DNA from: Betaproteobacteria bacterium
GTDB lineage: Bacteria; Pseudomonadota; Gammaproteobacteria; Burkholderiales; SG8-41
Length of the DNA: 44,052 nucleotides
NCBI GenBank assembly: GCA_016868015.1
Contig: VGIF01000010.1
Span: forward strand, 1-44,052
Reading direction: 5' to 3'
Positions within the stretch are counted from its first letter, which is position 1. The number at the start of each line of letters is the position of its first letter. The notes below the pieces were generated by a model. The model did not search any database. It was not told where the DNA came from and saw nothing but the letters and a program-made list of their open reading frames with translations. The position numbers and the translations under genes are program-made. Below are positions 8,176-16,878 of this stretch, piece after piece.

Positions 8176-8784
8176 TTAGTTCGCCGCTGTTTGCGCGAAT
8201 GACGGCCGCGCAAACAGTTTATCGGCGTAGCGTTTCAGGTCCGGATACTTGGCTCGCCAATCGTATTGGGCGTAGGCGCGGTCAAGATAACCCAGCGCCA
8301 TGCCGATGCAAATGTCGCCGAGGCTAAACGCGTTGCCGTAACAAAATTCGTTGGCGCCGATATCGCGCTGCGCGGCGGCCAGGCCGTTTTCGATTTTTTT
8401 AAGTTGCTTTTGGTACCAGTCGGCGCTCACCTCGCACGTGGGTGTGTAGCGCGAGTCGTGTGTCAACGCCACAATGGCATCGGTGATGCCGTCGCCCAAC
8501 GCTTCCCATTGGCGCACTGCGATGCGGGCGTTGAATTCTTGTGGGATCAACTTCGCGCCGCCGCCGATGCCGTCGAAGTATTCGGCGATCACCGAGGAAT
8601 CGATCATGCCTTTGTCGTTATCCAGCACCAGCACCGGCACTTTGGACAGCGGGTTGTATTTGGGCACTTGCGTGCCGGGGTTTGCCGGCCGGTCGGGCAC
8701 GAACTCGCAGTCGACGTTTTTTTCGATCAGCGCGATGCGTGCCTTGCGCGCGTAGGGGCTGGTGGGGGAGCCGAGCAGTTTCAT
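8176..8784 (-). CDS. glutathione S-transferase family protein
   Basis: The 202-residue protein has an N-terminal thioredoxin-like domain (MKLLGSPTSPYARKARIAL, with the likely catalytic Ser in SPTSPY), the cis-proline turn KVPVLVLD and the glutathione-contacting DSSVIAEYFD at about 62-71. The C-terminal helical domain includes FSLGDICIGMALGYLD, the N-capping motif of GSTs. It resembles the bacterial YibF-like group. Such enzymes conjugate or reduce electrophiles with glutathione in the cytoplasm. The gene lies 59 bp downstream of the ABC exporter on the same strand, so the two could be co-transcribed. An AT-rich repeat follows its stop codon. Confidence 0.88.
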   Translation of the reverse strand: MKLLGSPTSPYARKARIALIEKNVDCEFVPDRPANPGTQVPKYNPLSKVPVLVLDNDKGMIDSSVIAEYFDGIGGGAKLIPQEFNARIAVRQWEALGDGITDAIVALTHDSRYTPTCEVSADWYQKQLKKIENGLAAAQRDIGANEFCYGNAFSLGDICIGMALGYLDRAYAQYDWRAKYPDLKRYADKLFARPSFAQTAAN

Positions 8785-8843
8785 GGTTATCCTCAGATTG
8801 ACAGTGGCGATAGTATCAGACGCTTTGCGCGAAATCTTGTGGC

Positions 8844-10793
8844 CTAAGCGCGCGTCACCACCGGCGTATCATCCGTAGCCGGCTCCGGCGTAACCGCATC
8901 ATGAATTTCCTCGGCGACGTCTGCCCCAGGCGTGTCTTCCGCCGTTTCAACCGCCACCCCATCAGGCGCCAAAAACCCGCCCGACTGGTGCCGCCACAAC
9001 TTTGCGTAATGGCCGTTCAGGTGCAGCAATTCCTCGTGCGACCCTTGTTCGATAATGCGTCCCGCGTCCAAAACAATCAGCCGATCCATGCGCGCGATGG
9101 TCGATAAGCGATGCGCAATCGCGATCACGGTTTTGCCTTCCATCAAGCCTAGCAGTTGTTCTTGAATCGCAAGTTCCACTTCACTGTCGAGCGCGGAGGT
9201 GGCTTCATCTAACACCAGTATCGGCGCGTCTTTCAACACCACGCGCGCGATGGCGATGCGTTGGCGTTGGCCGCCGGAAAGCTTCACACCGCGTTCGCCG
9301 ACGTGCGCCTCGTAGCTCTTGCGGCCGGTCCAATCCTGCAGCCCGATGATGAAATCATGCGCTTGCGCCTTGTGCGCGGCGGACTGCACTTGCTCGTCGG
9401 TGGCGCCCGGTTTGCCGTAGCGAATGTTGGCTGCAATCGAGCGATGCAGCAGCGACGTATCCTGCGTCACCATGCCGATCGCCGCGCGCAGGCTTTCTTG
9501 CGTGACGCCGTATAAATCCTGGCCGTCGATAAAAATTTTGCCTTGCTCCAACTCGTAAAACCGCAGCAGCAAATTCACCAGCGTCGATTTGCCCGCGCCC
9601 GAGCGCCCGACCAGGCCCACGCGCTCGCCGGGGCGGATGGTAAAGCTCACGTGATCGAGCACCGCGTGTGCGTCCTGCCTGCCGTAGGTAAATGACACAT
9701 CCTCGAAGCGGATTTCGCCGCGCGTGGGCGTGAGTTCACGCGCGCAGGGTTTGTCCACGCCCGCCAGTGGCACGGCGATGGTTTGCATACCCTCCTGCAC
9801 CACGCCGATGTTCTCGAATATGCCAGTGACTTCCCAGCTCACCCAGCCCGCAACGTTGGCGATTTGCCACACCAGCGGCAGCGCGGTCGCCACTGTGCCC
9901 GCGCTCACCACGCCTTGCGCCCACAGCGTAATGCCGATGGCCGCGGTGCTGGTTAACAGCAGGGCGTTCATCGTCGAGAGCCAGAACATGAATTGCGTGA
10001 TCAGCCGCATGTGCTTGCCGATCGCGGCCTGATGTTCGTCGATCACTTCGCGCACGTACGCATCCTCGTCGGCGAGCCGCGCAAACAGTTTCACCGTGAG
10101 TATATTGGTGTAGCTATCGACCACGCGCCCCATCACCAGCGAGCGCACTTCGGAACTGGCTTTGGCCAGATCGCGCAGTTTGGGCACGAAGTAGCGCAAG
10201 AAAAAGAGGTAGGCGCAAAACCACAGCAACGTCGGCACGCCGAGGCGCCAATCGACCAGCGCCATCAGCACAAAAGCCGTGACGCCGTAGACGACGATGT
10301 ACCACACCGCGCGGATCGCCGACATCACGCTCTCGCGCAGCGCATTGGCGGTTTGCATCACGCGCTGCGCGATGCGCCCCGCGAAATCGTTCTGGAAAAA
10401 CGACCAGTTTTGCCGCACCACATGCCAATGACTTTGCCAGCGGATCAGGCTGGTCGCGCCCGGCAGCAAGACGTTTTGGCGCACCGCGATATCGGCGAGC
10501 AGCACGATCGGCCGCACCAGCAGCACCAGCACCACCATGCCGATCAACAGCGGCGCTTCGCGCGCGAGCGCCGCGTGGCGGTCGGCCGCTTCCATCAGCG
10601 ATACCAGCTTGCCGATGAACACCGGAATGACGGTGTCGATCAGCGCCACGGCCAGGCTGGTGGCGAACATCGCGCCGTACCAGGCCTTGGTCTGACGCAC
10701 AAAATGCCAGTAAAACGGCAGCAACCCGCGCGGCGGCTGGCCGGGGCCGGTAACGGCGGTGCCGCGTATGCGCGATTGAAGGTAGTTGAACAT
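8844..10793 (-). CDS. ABC exporter half-transporter, fused membrane and ATPase domains
   Basis: The 649-residue protein has an N-terminal membrane domain (about 30-330) with hydrophobic segments near 42-60, 82-104, 165-200 and 270-295, followed by an ATPase domain. Walker A GRSGAGKST is at 396-404, the Q-loop in MVTQD near 442-446, the signature LSGGQ at 505-509, Walker B ILVLDE at 525-530 and the switch His at 561. This is the MsbA/LmrA-type exporter architecture, which works as a dimer to move lipids, drugs or peptides. An acidic, alanine-rich tail of about 45 residues follows the ATPase domain and is not part of the core. A GST gene follows on the same strand. The cargo cannot be deduced. 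Confidence 0.93.
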   Translation of the reverse strand: MFNYLQSRIRGTAVTGPGQPPRGLLPFYWHFVRQTKAWYGAMFATSLAVALIDTVIPVFIGKLVSLMEAADRHAALAREAPLLIGMVVLVLLVRPIVLLADIAVRQNVLLPGATSLIRWQSHWHVVRQNWSFFQNDFAGRIAQRVMQTANALRESVMSAIRAVWYIVVYGVTAFVLMALVDWRLGVPTLLWFCAYLFFLRYFVPKLRDLAKASSEVRSLVMGRVVDSYTNILTVKLFARLADEDAYVREVIDEHQAAIGKHMRLITQFMFWLSTMNALLLTSTAAIGITLWAQGVVSAGTVATALPLVWQIANVAGWVSWEVTGIFENIGVVQEGMQTIAVPLAGVDKPCARELTPTRGEIRFEDVSFTYGRQDAHAVLDHVSFTIRPGERVGLVGRSGAGKSTLVNLLLRFYELEQGKIFIDGQDLYGVTQESLRAAIGMVTQDTSLLHRSIAANIRYGKPGATDEQVQSAAHKAQAHDFIIGLQDWTGRKSYEAHVGERGVKLSGGQRQRIAIARVVLKDAPILVLDEATSALDSEVELAIQEQLLGLMEGKTVIAIAHRLSTIARMDRLIVLDAGRIIEQGSHEELLHLNGHYAKLWRHQSGGFLAPDGVAVETAEDTPGADVAEEIHDAVTPEPATDDTPVVTRA

Positions 10794-10852
10794 GCGCGAC
10801 TATAATCGCATATCGATAGTTTGATCCATTACCTACTCATCCAGGAGTAAGC

Positions 10853-12238
10853 ATGGAAGGACCACAAACACGACAACTGGCCGAACACATCGCCGGCAGT
10901 AAATTCAGCGATCTACCGAAATCGGTGGTGCAGTTCGCCAAGCTGCTGGTGCTCGACACGTTGGGCGTCGGCATCTACGGTACCACGCTGCCGTGGAGCG
11001 AGCGGCTGCGTGCCACCGCGCAAGCGATGGAGGCACCGGGCGATGTGGCGGTGTGGTGCGCGCCACTGGCGTTGTCCGCGCCGACGGCGGCGATGGTCAA
11101 CGCCACCGCGGTGCACGCGTTTGAGCTCGACGACGTGGGGCCGGGCGGCCACAACGGCTCGGTCACACTAAGCTCGGCGCTGGCGATGGCGCCGCATCTC
11201 GCCAAACAAGGCCGCAAGCTAAGTGGCGCGGACCTGATCAACGCCATCGTGCTGGGCGTGGAAACCGCCGCGCGCGTGGGCAATTGCGTCGGGCGCGTGC
11301 CGCACGAGGGGCTGGGCTTTCACGGCCCCGGTTTGTTCGGCACGTTTGCTTCCGTGGCGAGCGCGTCGAGCGCGCTGGGGTTAAGCGCGGATCAATTGGT
11401 GCACGCGTTGGGGCATGCCGGCCAGCAAGCTGCGAGCCTGATGTTCACGCACCATGGCGGCATGGGCAAACGGCTGCTTGCGGGTCAAGCGGCGCGCGCC
11501 GGCACCTTCGCCGCGCTGCTCGCGCAAAACGGCTTTACCAACGCGCCCAACGTGTTCGAGGCCGAGTATGGCGGCTTCTGCGCCGCGCACACCGGCAACC
11601 AACGGCCTGCGACGTACGATCTTGACCAGATCACACTCGACTGGGGCCGCAACTATCACACCGAAAAAATCCGCTTTAAGATGTGGGCGACGCGCGCGCC
11701 CAATCACGGCTCGCTCGAAGCGATCCGCCATTTGCGAAAAGGACGCCCGATCCCGGTGGAGCAGGTGAAACAACTGCGCATCCGCCTGGGCAAAGGCTAT
11801 TTGCAAAACGTCGCGTGGGCGTACACGCCGACAACGATTACCTCGGCGCAACTCAACTTGTATTTCGTCGCCGCCATCATGCTGCTCGAAAACGACGTAT
11901 TTACCGGGCAATTCACCGAGCAGAAGATCCGCGACCCCAAAGTGCTGGACGTGATTAAACGCATCAGCATCACCCGCGACGCGGCACTCGACGGCAAAGG
12001 CTACGTCGAAGGCAACCCAGTGGAAATCGAATTGACCGATGGCACGGTGTTGTCGGCCTGGGGCAAGGCGCGCGGTGACGCGGATAACCCGGTGCATATG
12101 AATGACGTGGTGGAGAAATTTTATAAGCTGGTCGCGGGGCGCATCGCGCCGGATAAACAGAAAAAAATGGTCGAGCTGTGCGAGCAACTTGATACGATTC
12201 CCGACGTGTCAGTGTTGATCGATTTGCTACGCACGTAA
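10853..12238 (+). CDS. MmgE/PrpD family protein (2-methylcitrate dehydratase-like), copy 1
   Basis: The 461-residue protein belongs to the family of 2-methylcitrate dehydratase PrpD, cis-aconitate decarboxylase and iminodisuccinate epimerase. Family features are LLVLDTLGVGIYGTTLPW at about 30-47, the active-site stretch ATAVHAFELDDVG with HAFELDD near 85-91, GVETAARVGN, and a second-half segment with HGSLEAIRHLRKGRPIPVEQ. A GGAGTAAGC ribosome-binding site precedes the ATG. The next gene, a DDN-like protein, starts 22 bp downstream and is probably in the same transcript. No prpB or prpC gene is nearby, so a methylcitrate-cycle role is not supported. A second, rather different family member lies at 33232. 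Confidence 0.9.
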   Translation: MEGPQTRQLAEHIAGSKFSDLPKSVVQFAKLLVLDTLGVGIYGTTLPWSERLRATAQAMEAPGDVAVWCAPLALSAPTAAMVNATAVHAFELDDVGPGGHNGSVTLSSALAMAPHLAKQGRKLSGADLINAIVLGVETAARVGNCVGRVPHEGLGFHGPGLFGTFASVASASSALGLSADQLVHALGHAGQQAASLMFTHHGGMGKRLLAGQAARAGTFAALLAQNGFTNAPNVFEAEYGGFCAAHTGNQRPATYDLDQITLDWGRNYHTEKIRFKMWATRAPNHGSLEAIRHLRKGRPIPVEQVKQLRIRLGKGYLQNVAWAYTPTTITSAQLNLYFVAAIMLLENDVFTGQFTEQKIRDPKVLDVIKRISITRDAALDGKGYVEGNPVEIELTDGTVLSAWGKARGDADNPVHMNDVVEKFYKLVAGRIAPDKQKKMVELCEQLDTIPDVSVLIDLLRT

Positions 12239-12260
12239 ACGAGAGATACAAGGAGACACC

Positions 12261-12698
12261 ATGGCCCAGTACATCCCCAGCCCGCGCGATTGGGTGCGCG
12301 AACAAGTCGACCTTTACGAAAAAAGCGGCGGCACCCAAGGCACCACGCTGCGCGACACCGGCTTGCCGGTGATCATCGTCACCCACACCGGCAACAAATC
12401 CGGCGCGGTGCGTAAAACACCGTTGATGCGCGTTAAGGACGGTGCCAATTACGTGCTGATCGCCTCGCAAGGCGGCGCGCCGCAAGACCCCGTGTGGGTG
12501 CATAACTTGCGCGCGAACCCGGCGGTGGACATTCGCGATCTGAGCGTGGTGCAACCGATGCGCGCGCGCGAAGTCACGGATGACAATGAACGCGCGCGGC
12601 TGTGGGCGCTGGCCGTGGCCGCGTATCCGCCGTATGCGGATTATCAGACGAAGACCACGCGCAAGATTCCGGTGTTTGTGGCGGAGCCGCGGGCTTAA
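12261..12698 (+). CDS. DDN-like nitroreductase (deazaflavin/F420-type) family protein
   Basis: The 145-residue protein matches the small split-barrel family typified by mycobacterial Ddn. It shows VTHTGNKSGAVRKTPLM at about 40-56, ASQGGAPQDPVWVHNLRANP at about 73-92 and the C-terminal RKIPVFVAEP. In the characterised members these motifs bind coenzyme F420 and the enzyme reduces quinones or nitroimidazoles. F420 is unusual in betaproteobacteria but has been reported in some, so use of another flavin is possible. A strong AAGGAGACACC site precedes the start, and the 22-bp spacing to the upstream MmgE/PrpD gene indicates an operon. Confidence 0.85.
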   Translation: MAQYIPSPRDWVREQVDLYEKSGGTQGTTLRDTGLPVIIVTHTGNKSGAVRKTPLMRVKDGANYVLIASQGGAPQDPVWVHNLRANPAVDIRDLSVVQPMRAREVTDDNERARLWALAVAAYPPYADYQTKTTRKIPVFVAEPRA

Positions 12699-12762
12699 CA
12701 ATCGATTCCCATCGCTGCATGCTATAGTTTCCGCCCCCCCAACTTCACACACGAGGTGCATC

Positions 12763-13455
12763 ATGCTCTACGAACTGCGTCGCTACGATGTGGCCCCCGG
12801 AAAATTGCCGGCACTTCTCGAACGCTTCGGCGGCTTTACCGTGGGTAAGTGGAAGGAGTATGGCTTTCGCTTGATCGGCTTTTGGACGCCGATGCTGGGC
12901 GAGAGGAGCAACCAAGTTGTCTACATCTGGGGCTGGGAGAGTTACGAAGAACGCACGCAAAAAAGCGCCAAGTGGCGCAACGACCCGGAGCGCGCCAAGG
13001 TGTGGGCGGAGTCGGAGAAGAATGGCCCGCTGGTGAATCGCGTCTACAACCAGTTGATGGAGCCGACGCCGTACTCGCAGATCGACAAGGGCGAAGCCTA
13101 TGGCCCGGATGCCTCAAGCCGCGCGCCGTATTTTTTTGAGTTGCGCGAGTATGAGGCGATGCCGCAAAAAATCCAGAACATCACCGACCGCTTTGGTAAT
13201 TTTACGATCGGCGCGTTCAAGAAGTTCGGCTTCAGGCAAGTGGGTTATTGGCGCAACGCCATGGGCGGCAACGACCATCAGCTGATTTACATGCTGGCGT
13301 GGGAAACCATGAGCGAGCGCGTGGAAAAGTTCGACGCGTTCGGTAAAGACCCGGATCGCGCGCGCGTGTTCGGCGAGAGTGAGAAGAATGGGCCGATCGT
13401 CGCGCAAGTGACGACCACGATATTGCGGCCTACGGCGTTTTCGCCGATGAAGTAA
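12763..13455 (+). CDS. NIPSNAP family protein, two tandem domains
   Basis: The 230-residue protein is an internal duplication. Each half opens with a YELRRYD or FELREYE strand and contains FGGFTVGKWKEYGFRLIGFW or FGNFTIGAFKKFGFRQVGYW, then WGWESYEER or LAWETMSER and a closing AESEKNGPLV or GESEKNGPIV. NIPSNAP folds are dimeric alpha-beta barrels of the ferredoxin-like superfamily, and bacterial members have no settled function. The ATG at 12763 follows GAGGTG; the open frame extends 61 codons further upstream but overlaps the previous gene and lacks the duplicated pattern. It lies 64 bp after the DDN-like gene, perhaps in the same transcript. Confidence 0.88.
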   Translation: MLYELRRYDVAPGKLPALLERFGGFTVGKWKEYGFRLIGFWTPMLGERSNQVVYIWGWESYEERTQKSAKWRNDPERAKVWAESEKNGPLVNRVYNQLMEPTPYSQIDKGEAYGPDASSRAPYFFELREYEAMPQKIQNITDRFGNFTIGAFKKFGFRQVGYWRNAMGGNDHQLIYMLAWETMSERVEKFDAFGKDPDRARVFGESEKNGPIVAQVTTTILRPTAFSPMK

Positions 13456-13482
13456 GGTGACGCAAGGCGCGATAGATCATGG

Positions 13483-13515
13483 CCGTTCGCCCTGAGCTCG
13501 TCGAAGGGTGAACGG
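13483..13515. repeat. REP-like palindrome (TTCGCCCTGAGC type)
   Basis: CCGTTCGCCC at 13483-13492 pairs with GGGTGAACGG at 13506-13515 apart from one G-T position. The centre CTGAGCTCGTCGAAG is a very widespread bacterial repeat sequence. A part of the same type recurs at 31754-31771. Confidence 0.75.
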
Positions 13516-13587
13516 TTATTTTGTAGTTTACGCTTGGCGGTATATTCCGCCGCCGCAACCGCGCAGCCCGCATCAGGCGGTAGAAAA

Positions 13588-13620
13588 ATATTTAAAAAAT
13601 TCAATAAAATCAATCACTTA
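13588..13620 (-). repeat. AT-rich dispersed repeat, copy b
   Basis: On the minus strand it reads TAAGTGATTGATTTTATTGA plus a T-rich tail. Its first three bases are the stop codon of the glycerophosphodiesterase gene. With the preceding coding bases it forms the palindrome CACTTATAAGTG (13615-13626). Confidence 0.85.
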
Positions 13621-14571
13621 TAAGTGAACCTCGCTGGGCGTTGGCGTAGGCAGCGCATAGCCCGCCTCACCCGCCACACGCCGCAGCACATCGGGGTAAT
13701 CGCTGATGACGCCGTCGACGTCGAGCGCCAGCATGCGCTGCATCTCGGCTTCGCTGTTGACCGTCCACGCCACAACTTTGAGGCCGAGCGTGTGCGCTTC
13801 GCCGATCGCCGGGGCATCGACATCGTTGAAATGCGGTGACCAAATTGTTTCCACCGCGTTGCCAGATAAAGCGCGAATCATGCGCGGCACCGAGCCGCCA
13901 AATTGGCGCACATGCAAACCCGCGTTCCACGGCGAAGCGGTTTCGCGAGCGAGGATCGTGTCCTCAAACGCTTGCTGCACCGACAGATAAGCCGTGGCGA
14001 TGCGCGGCGCTTCGCGCTGCACCACGACGAGCGTGCGCCAGTCGAAGGATTGGATGATCGCGCGCGCTTCGAGTCGGTGCTGTTCGATCACGGCAATCAG
14101 CGTGCGTGCAAATGCCTGCGGCCCGACCGTGCGTGTGGGGTGCAGCGGCGAAATCTTGGTTTCGATGTTAAAGCGCACCGTGTCGTTACGCGCTTTGCGC
14201 GCGAGCGCTAACACGTCGGCGAGCTTGGGCATGCGTGTGCCATCGATGGGCTGCTGATGCGGGAAACGTTTCGCGTATTCCGATGCGGGGTCGATGCGGC
14301 CGACGTCGAAGCGCTGCAGTTCTTCGAAAGTAAGCTGCGCTATCGGCAAATCGTTGCGCGTGATCCACGCGCCGCCTGCGTCGCGCGTGATTTCGGGATT
14401 CAAGGTCGAATCATGACTCACCACCACCACGCCATCGCGCGTGATCGCGCAATCGAGTTCCAGTGTGGTAACGCCGATCGACAACGCGCGCGCGAATGCG
14501 GGTAGCGTGTTCTCCGGCAATAGCCCGCGCGCACCGCGGTGGGCTTGGAGGTCGAGGGGGGGGGGCACCAT
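13618..14571 (-). CDS. glycerophosphodiester phosphodiesterase family protein
   Basis: The 317-residue protein has the GDPD barrel: AHRGARGLLPENTLPAF at about 10-26 (catalytic HRG with the metal-binding E in PENT), TTLELDCAITRDGVVVVSHD at about 35-54 (E-L-D and the second catalytic His in SHD), FNIETK near 135-140 and the closing WTVNSEAEM and DGVISDYPD. Such enzymes cleave glycerophosphodiesters to glycerol-3-phosphate and an alcohol. No signal peptide is visible, so it is probably cytoplasmic. The chosen ATG at 14571 and a GTG at 14589 are both possible; neither has a good ribosome-binding site. A run of ten C follows the start codon by three bases and may allow phase variation. Its stop codon lies in an AT-rich repeat. 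Confidence 0.85.
   Translation of the reverse strand: MVPPPLDLQAHRGARGLLPENTLPAFARALSIGVTTLELDCAITRDGVVVVSHDSTLNPEITRDAGGAWITRNDLPIAQLTFEELQRFDVGRIDPASEYAKRFPHQQPIDGTRMPKLADVLALARKARNDTVRFNIETKISPLHPTRTVGPQAFARTLIAVIEQHRLEARAIIQSFDWRTLVVVQREAPRIATAYLSVQQAFEDTILARETASPWNAGLHVRQFGGSVPRMIRALSGNAVETIWSPHFNDVDAPAIGEAHTLGLKVVAWTVNSEAEMQRMLALDVDGVISDYPDVLRRVAGEAGYALPTPTPSEVHL
14556..14565. repeat. C10 homopolymer tract inside the 5' end of the glycerophosphodiesterase gene
   Basis: Ten G on the plus strand encode Pro-Pro-Pro and part of a Leu codon right after ATG GTG on the coding strand. A change of one base would put the whole protein out of frame. Confidence 0.85.
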
Positions 14572-14656
14572 CCTAGCCGTCGTTTGCACGATTTACGTGT
14601 GCCAGTCACTCGAGTTACGAATGCAAAACTTATGTCTAAACTGCGTGCACAAGGCC

Positions 14657-14715
14657 GTAGGGCGCGCATCGCGCACGCGTTATCGGCGTGTCTGCGTGCG
14701 CGGTGCGCACCCTAC
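14657..14715. repeat. palindromic intergenic element (GTAGGG...CCCTAC)
   Basis: GTAGGGCGCGCATCGCGCAC at the left faces GTGCGCGGTGCGCACCCTAC at the right, giving an imperfect stem of about 20 bp. A shorter relative occurs at 41896-41916. Confidence 0.6.
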
Positions 14716-14823
14716 TAACTTTTGCGCCTGCGGCGCAGGTTACCGCCTGGGTTCCAGCCTTCGCTAGAACGACGGTAGTGGGTGCGCGCCGCTTTCAGGG
14801 ACCCGGCAGCTTTCGACAAAACA

Positions 14824-15450
14824 CTACGACAACGGCACCACCGCCACTTGTCCCTTAAACGCCGCCCGCGCGCAAACCGCCGCATACCAACGATCGAGAT
14901 TAGGCGTAGACGGTCGCTCGGGAATCAACTGCATGTAGCGATAGATCATGATGCCGACGGGGATGTCGCCGTAAGAAAACTCATTCCCGGCGAGGTACGC
15001 CGTCTTGCCCAATTGCTCATCCATGATCTTCGCGGCCGCAACGGTTTTTTCCTTGCCCGCCTCGATCGCCTTGGCGTCGCGCTGCTCGGCCGGGGTGCGG
15101 ATCAGCCCCCAGAATACCGGCGTGATCGCCGGGCCCATCACCGAGAGTTGCCAATCCATCCACTTGTGCGCCAGCGCGCGCGTCTTGAGATCGGCGGGTT
15201 CGAGCGTGCGGTTGGTGTGCTTGGCGGCTAGATAGCGAATGATCGAATTCGATTCCCACAGCGTGAAGCCGTCTTCCTCTTCCAGTGTGGGTACCAGCGA
15301 ATTCGGATTCATCGCGAGATAAAACTCGTCCTTGGTTTTGCCGAACGCGCCGCCGACGTCGATGCGTTCGAACGGCAGTTGCATTTCGCCCAGTGCCCAC
15401 AGCACTTTTTGTACGTTCGACGAGGTATTGCGTCCCCAGATTTTCAGCAT
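14824..15450 (-). CDS. glutathione S-transferase family protein, second copy
   Basis: The 208-residue protein is a GST with thioredoxin-like N-terminus MLKIWGRNTSSNVQKVLW (likely catalytic Ser in TSSNVQK), the cis-proline turn LVPTLEEEDG at about 52-61 and the glutathione-binding WESNSIIRYLA at about 64-74. The helical domain has WMDWQLSVMGPAI and FSYGDIPVGIMIYRY. It is clearly different from the GST at 8176, so the two are not a recent duplication. The pattern N-x-x-S-x-N-V-Q-K-V is common in bacterial GSTs of the theta/beta-like type. The gene is monocistronic here; the next gene, a Gfo/Idh/MocA protein, diverges from it. Its substrate is unknown. Confidence 0.88.
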   Translation of the reverse strand: MLKIWGRNTSSNVQKVLWALGEMQLPFERIDVGGAFGKTKDEFYLAMNPNSLVPTLEEEDGFTLWESNSIIRYLAAKHTNRTLEPADLKTRALAHKWMDWQLSVMGPAITPVFWGLIRTPAEQRDAKAIEAGKEKTVAAAKIMDEQLGKTAYLAGNEFSYGDIPVGIMIYRYMQLIPERPSTPNLDRWYAAVCARAAFKGQVAVVPLS

Positions 15451-15569
15451 GATGATGGTTCCTTCACAGAGCGGCGATTCGCGACACGCCGAAACGATGG
15501 CGTGGTGTAGCGGTTAAGACGACGTGACGCAAGATTATCGCTGAAAACTTCGCTCTCAGTGGGTCAACG

Positions 15570-15602
15570 TAAGTATTTGATTTTATTCAATATTTTATTT
15601 TC
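15570..15602 (+). repeat. AT-rich dispersed repeat, copy c
   Basis: It reads TAAGTATTTGATTTTATTCA with a T-rich tail, and ends three bases before the ATG at 15606, so it covers the whole ribosome-binding region of that gene. Confidence 0.85.
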
Positions 15603-15605
15603 GAT

Positions 15606-16700
15606 ATGACGCAAGAAAAAACGTATCAACGCCAACCCCTCGGCATCGCCGTCATCGGCGCGGGCCGCATCGGCACCATGCGCGCGCGGCTGGCATCGCA
15701 ACACCCGGCGGTGAATTTCATCGCGGTGTCGGATTTGAATCGCGATGCCGCGCAGGCGCTTGCCGAAAAAGCCGGCGCGCAATTCGTCGCGGCTAGCAAC
15801 CGTGAAGCGATCGCGCACCCGTCGGTGAACACGGTGATCGTGTCCACCAGCGAGCATCAGCACACCGAAGCAATTTTGCTGGCGCTCGAACTCGGCAAGA
15901 AGGTGCTGGTGGAAAAACCCATCGCGCTAAAACTCGAAGATGCCGATGCGATTTTGCGCGCACTGGAAAAATCCGCCGGCAGCCTGCACGTGGGCTACAG
16001 CCGGCGTTTCAAGCGGCGCTATTTGCTCGCCAAGGAGCAAATCGCACAAGGGCGGCTGGGTACTGTCACTGGCCTGTCGCTGCGCATTTACAACTCGCGC
16101 GCGCAAGTGTTTGCGCAGCTAAAGCGTGACCCGCACGCCACGCCGGTGGTGGATTCGCTCACCTACTTTATCGACTTCGTCAACTGGTGGCTGCCGGGCA
16201 ACCCGGTGCGCGAAGTGTGGGCACGAGGGCAAGGCGGCGTGATCCGCGAGGCGGGTTACGACTGCGATGATGTCACGCAAGCGGTGTTAACCCTTGACGA
16301 CGGCGCGCTGGTTAGCTGCAACGTCAGTTCCGCGCTGCCCGAGCATTACCCGTCGCTGGGCTATTGCGCGCGCATCGAAATCATCGGCAAGGACGGCGTG
16401 CTGCTGATCGACGACGATCACATGGAGCAGTTGCTCTATACCAACAAAAGCATTCCGCACATTTATCTGCCGGAAGTGAAAGTCAACATGGCCTTCCTCG
16501 GCAGCAGCGCGCCCGGCGACTGGGCCGAGGGCGAGTTCTGGGGCCCGCTCGCGAACGAGACGCGTAACTGGCTGGATCATGTCGCCACCGGCAAACCCTG
16601 CACGCTCACAAGGCCGCAGGAGGCGCGCAGTAATTTGGAGGTGACGTTGGCGATTGAGGAGGCGGTTAGGATGGGGGAGGTGGTGAGGTTGGCGAGGTAG
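15606..16700 (+). CDS. Gfo/Idh/MocA family NAD(P)-dependent oxidoreductase
   Basis: The 364-residue protein has the Rossmann motif GIAVIGAGRIGTMRA at about 13-27, the sugar-dehydrogenase landmark VEKPIAL near 102-108 with the catalytic Lys of EKP, and a C-terminal domain with YFIDFVNWWLPG and the conserved DCDDVTQAVLTLDDGALVS. It resembles myo-inositol 2-dehydrogenase-like enzymes, which oxidise sugars or cyclitols. No sugar transporter or other inositol gene is present nearby, so the substrate is open. The segment before its start codon is an AT-rich repeat, leaving no ordinary Shine-Dalgarno sequence; AAGAAAAAACG follows rather than precedes the ATG. An alternative start is not obvious. Confidence 0.88.
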   Translation: MTQEKTYQRQPLGIAVIGAGRIGTMRARLASQHPAVNFIAVSDLNRDAAQALAEKAGAQFVAASNREAIAHPSVNTVIVSTSEHQHTEAILLALELGKKVLVEKPIALKLEDADAILRALEKSAGSLHVGYSRRFKRRYLLAKEQIAQGRLGTVTGLSLRIYNSRAQVFAQLKRDPHATPVVDSLTYFIDFVNWWLPGNPVREVWARGQGGVIREAGYDCDDVTQAVLTLDDGALVSCNVSSALPEHYPSLGYCARIEIIGKDGVLLIDDDHMEQLLYTNKSIPHIYLPEVKVNMAFLGSSAPGDWAEGEFWGPLANETRNWLDHVATGKPCTLTRPQEARSNLEVTLAIEEAVRMGEVVRLAR

Positions 16701-16878
16701 CCCGAAGATGGGGCTGACGAGGAGCACGGTTCTCCTAAAGGCTGGTTTTCAGCGTGTGGCGTCGCTATCTATCGGAATTGCTGTATGTAATTCATTTAAT
16801 CGCGTTTTTATTGCAGGTATTCCACCGCAACTGTAGTTCGCCGCCTTCGCGCTGTCCCAAACCGATTACAATATTCGT

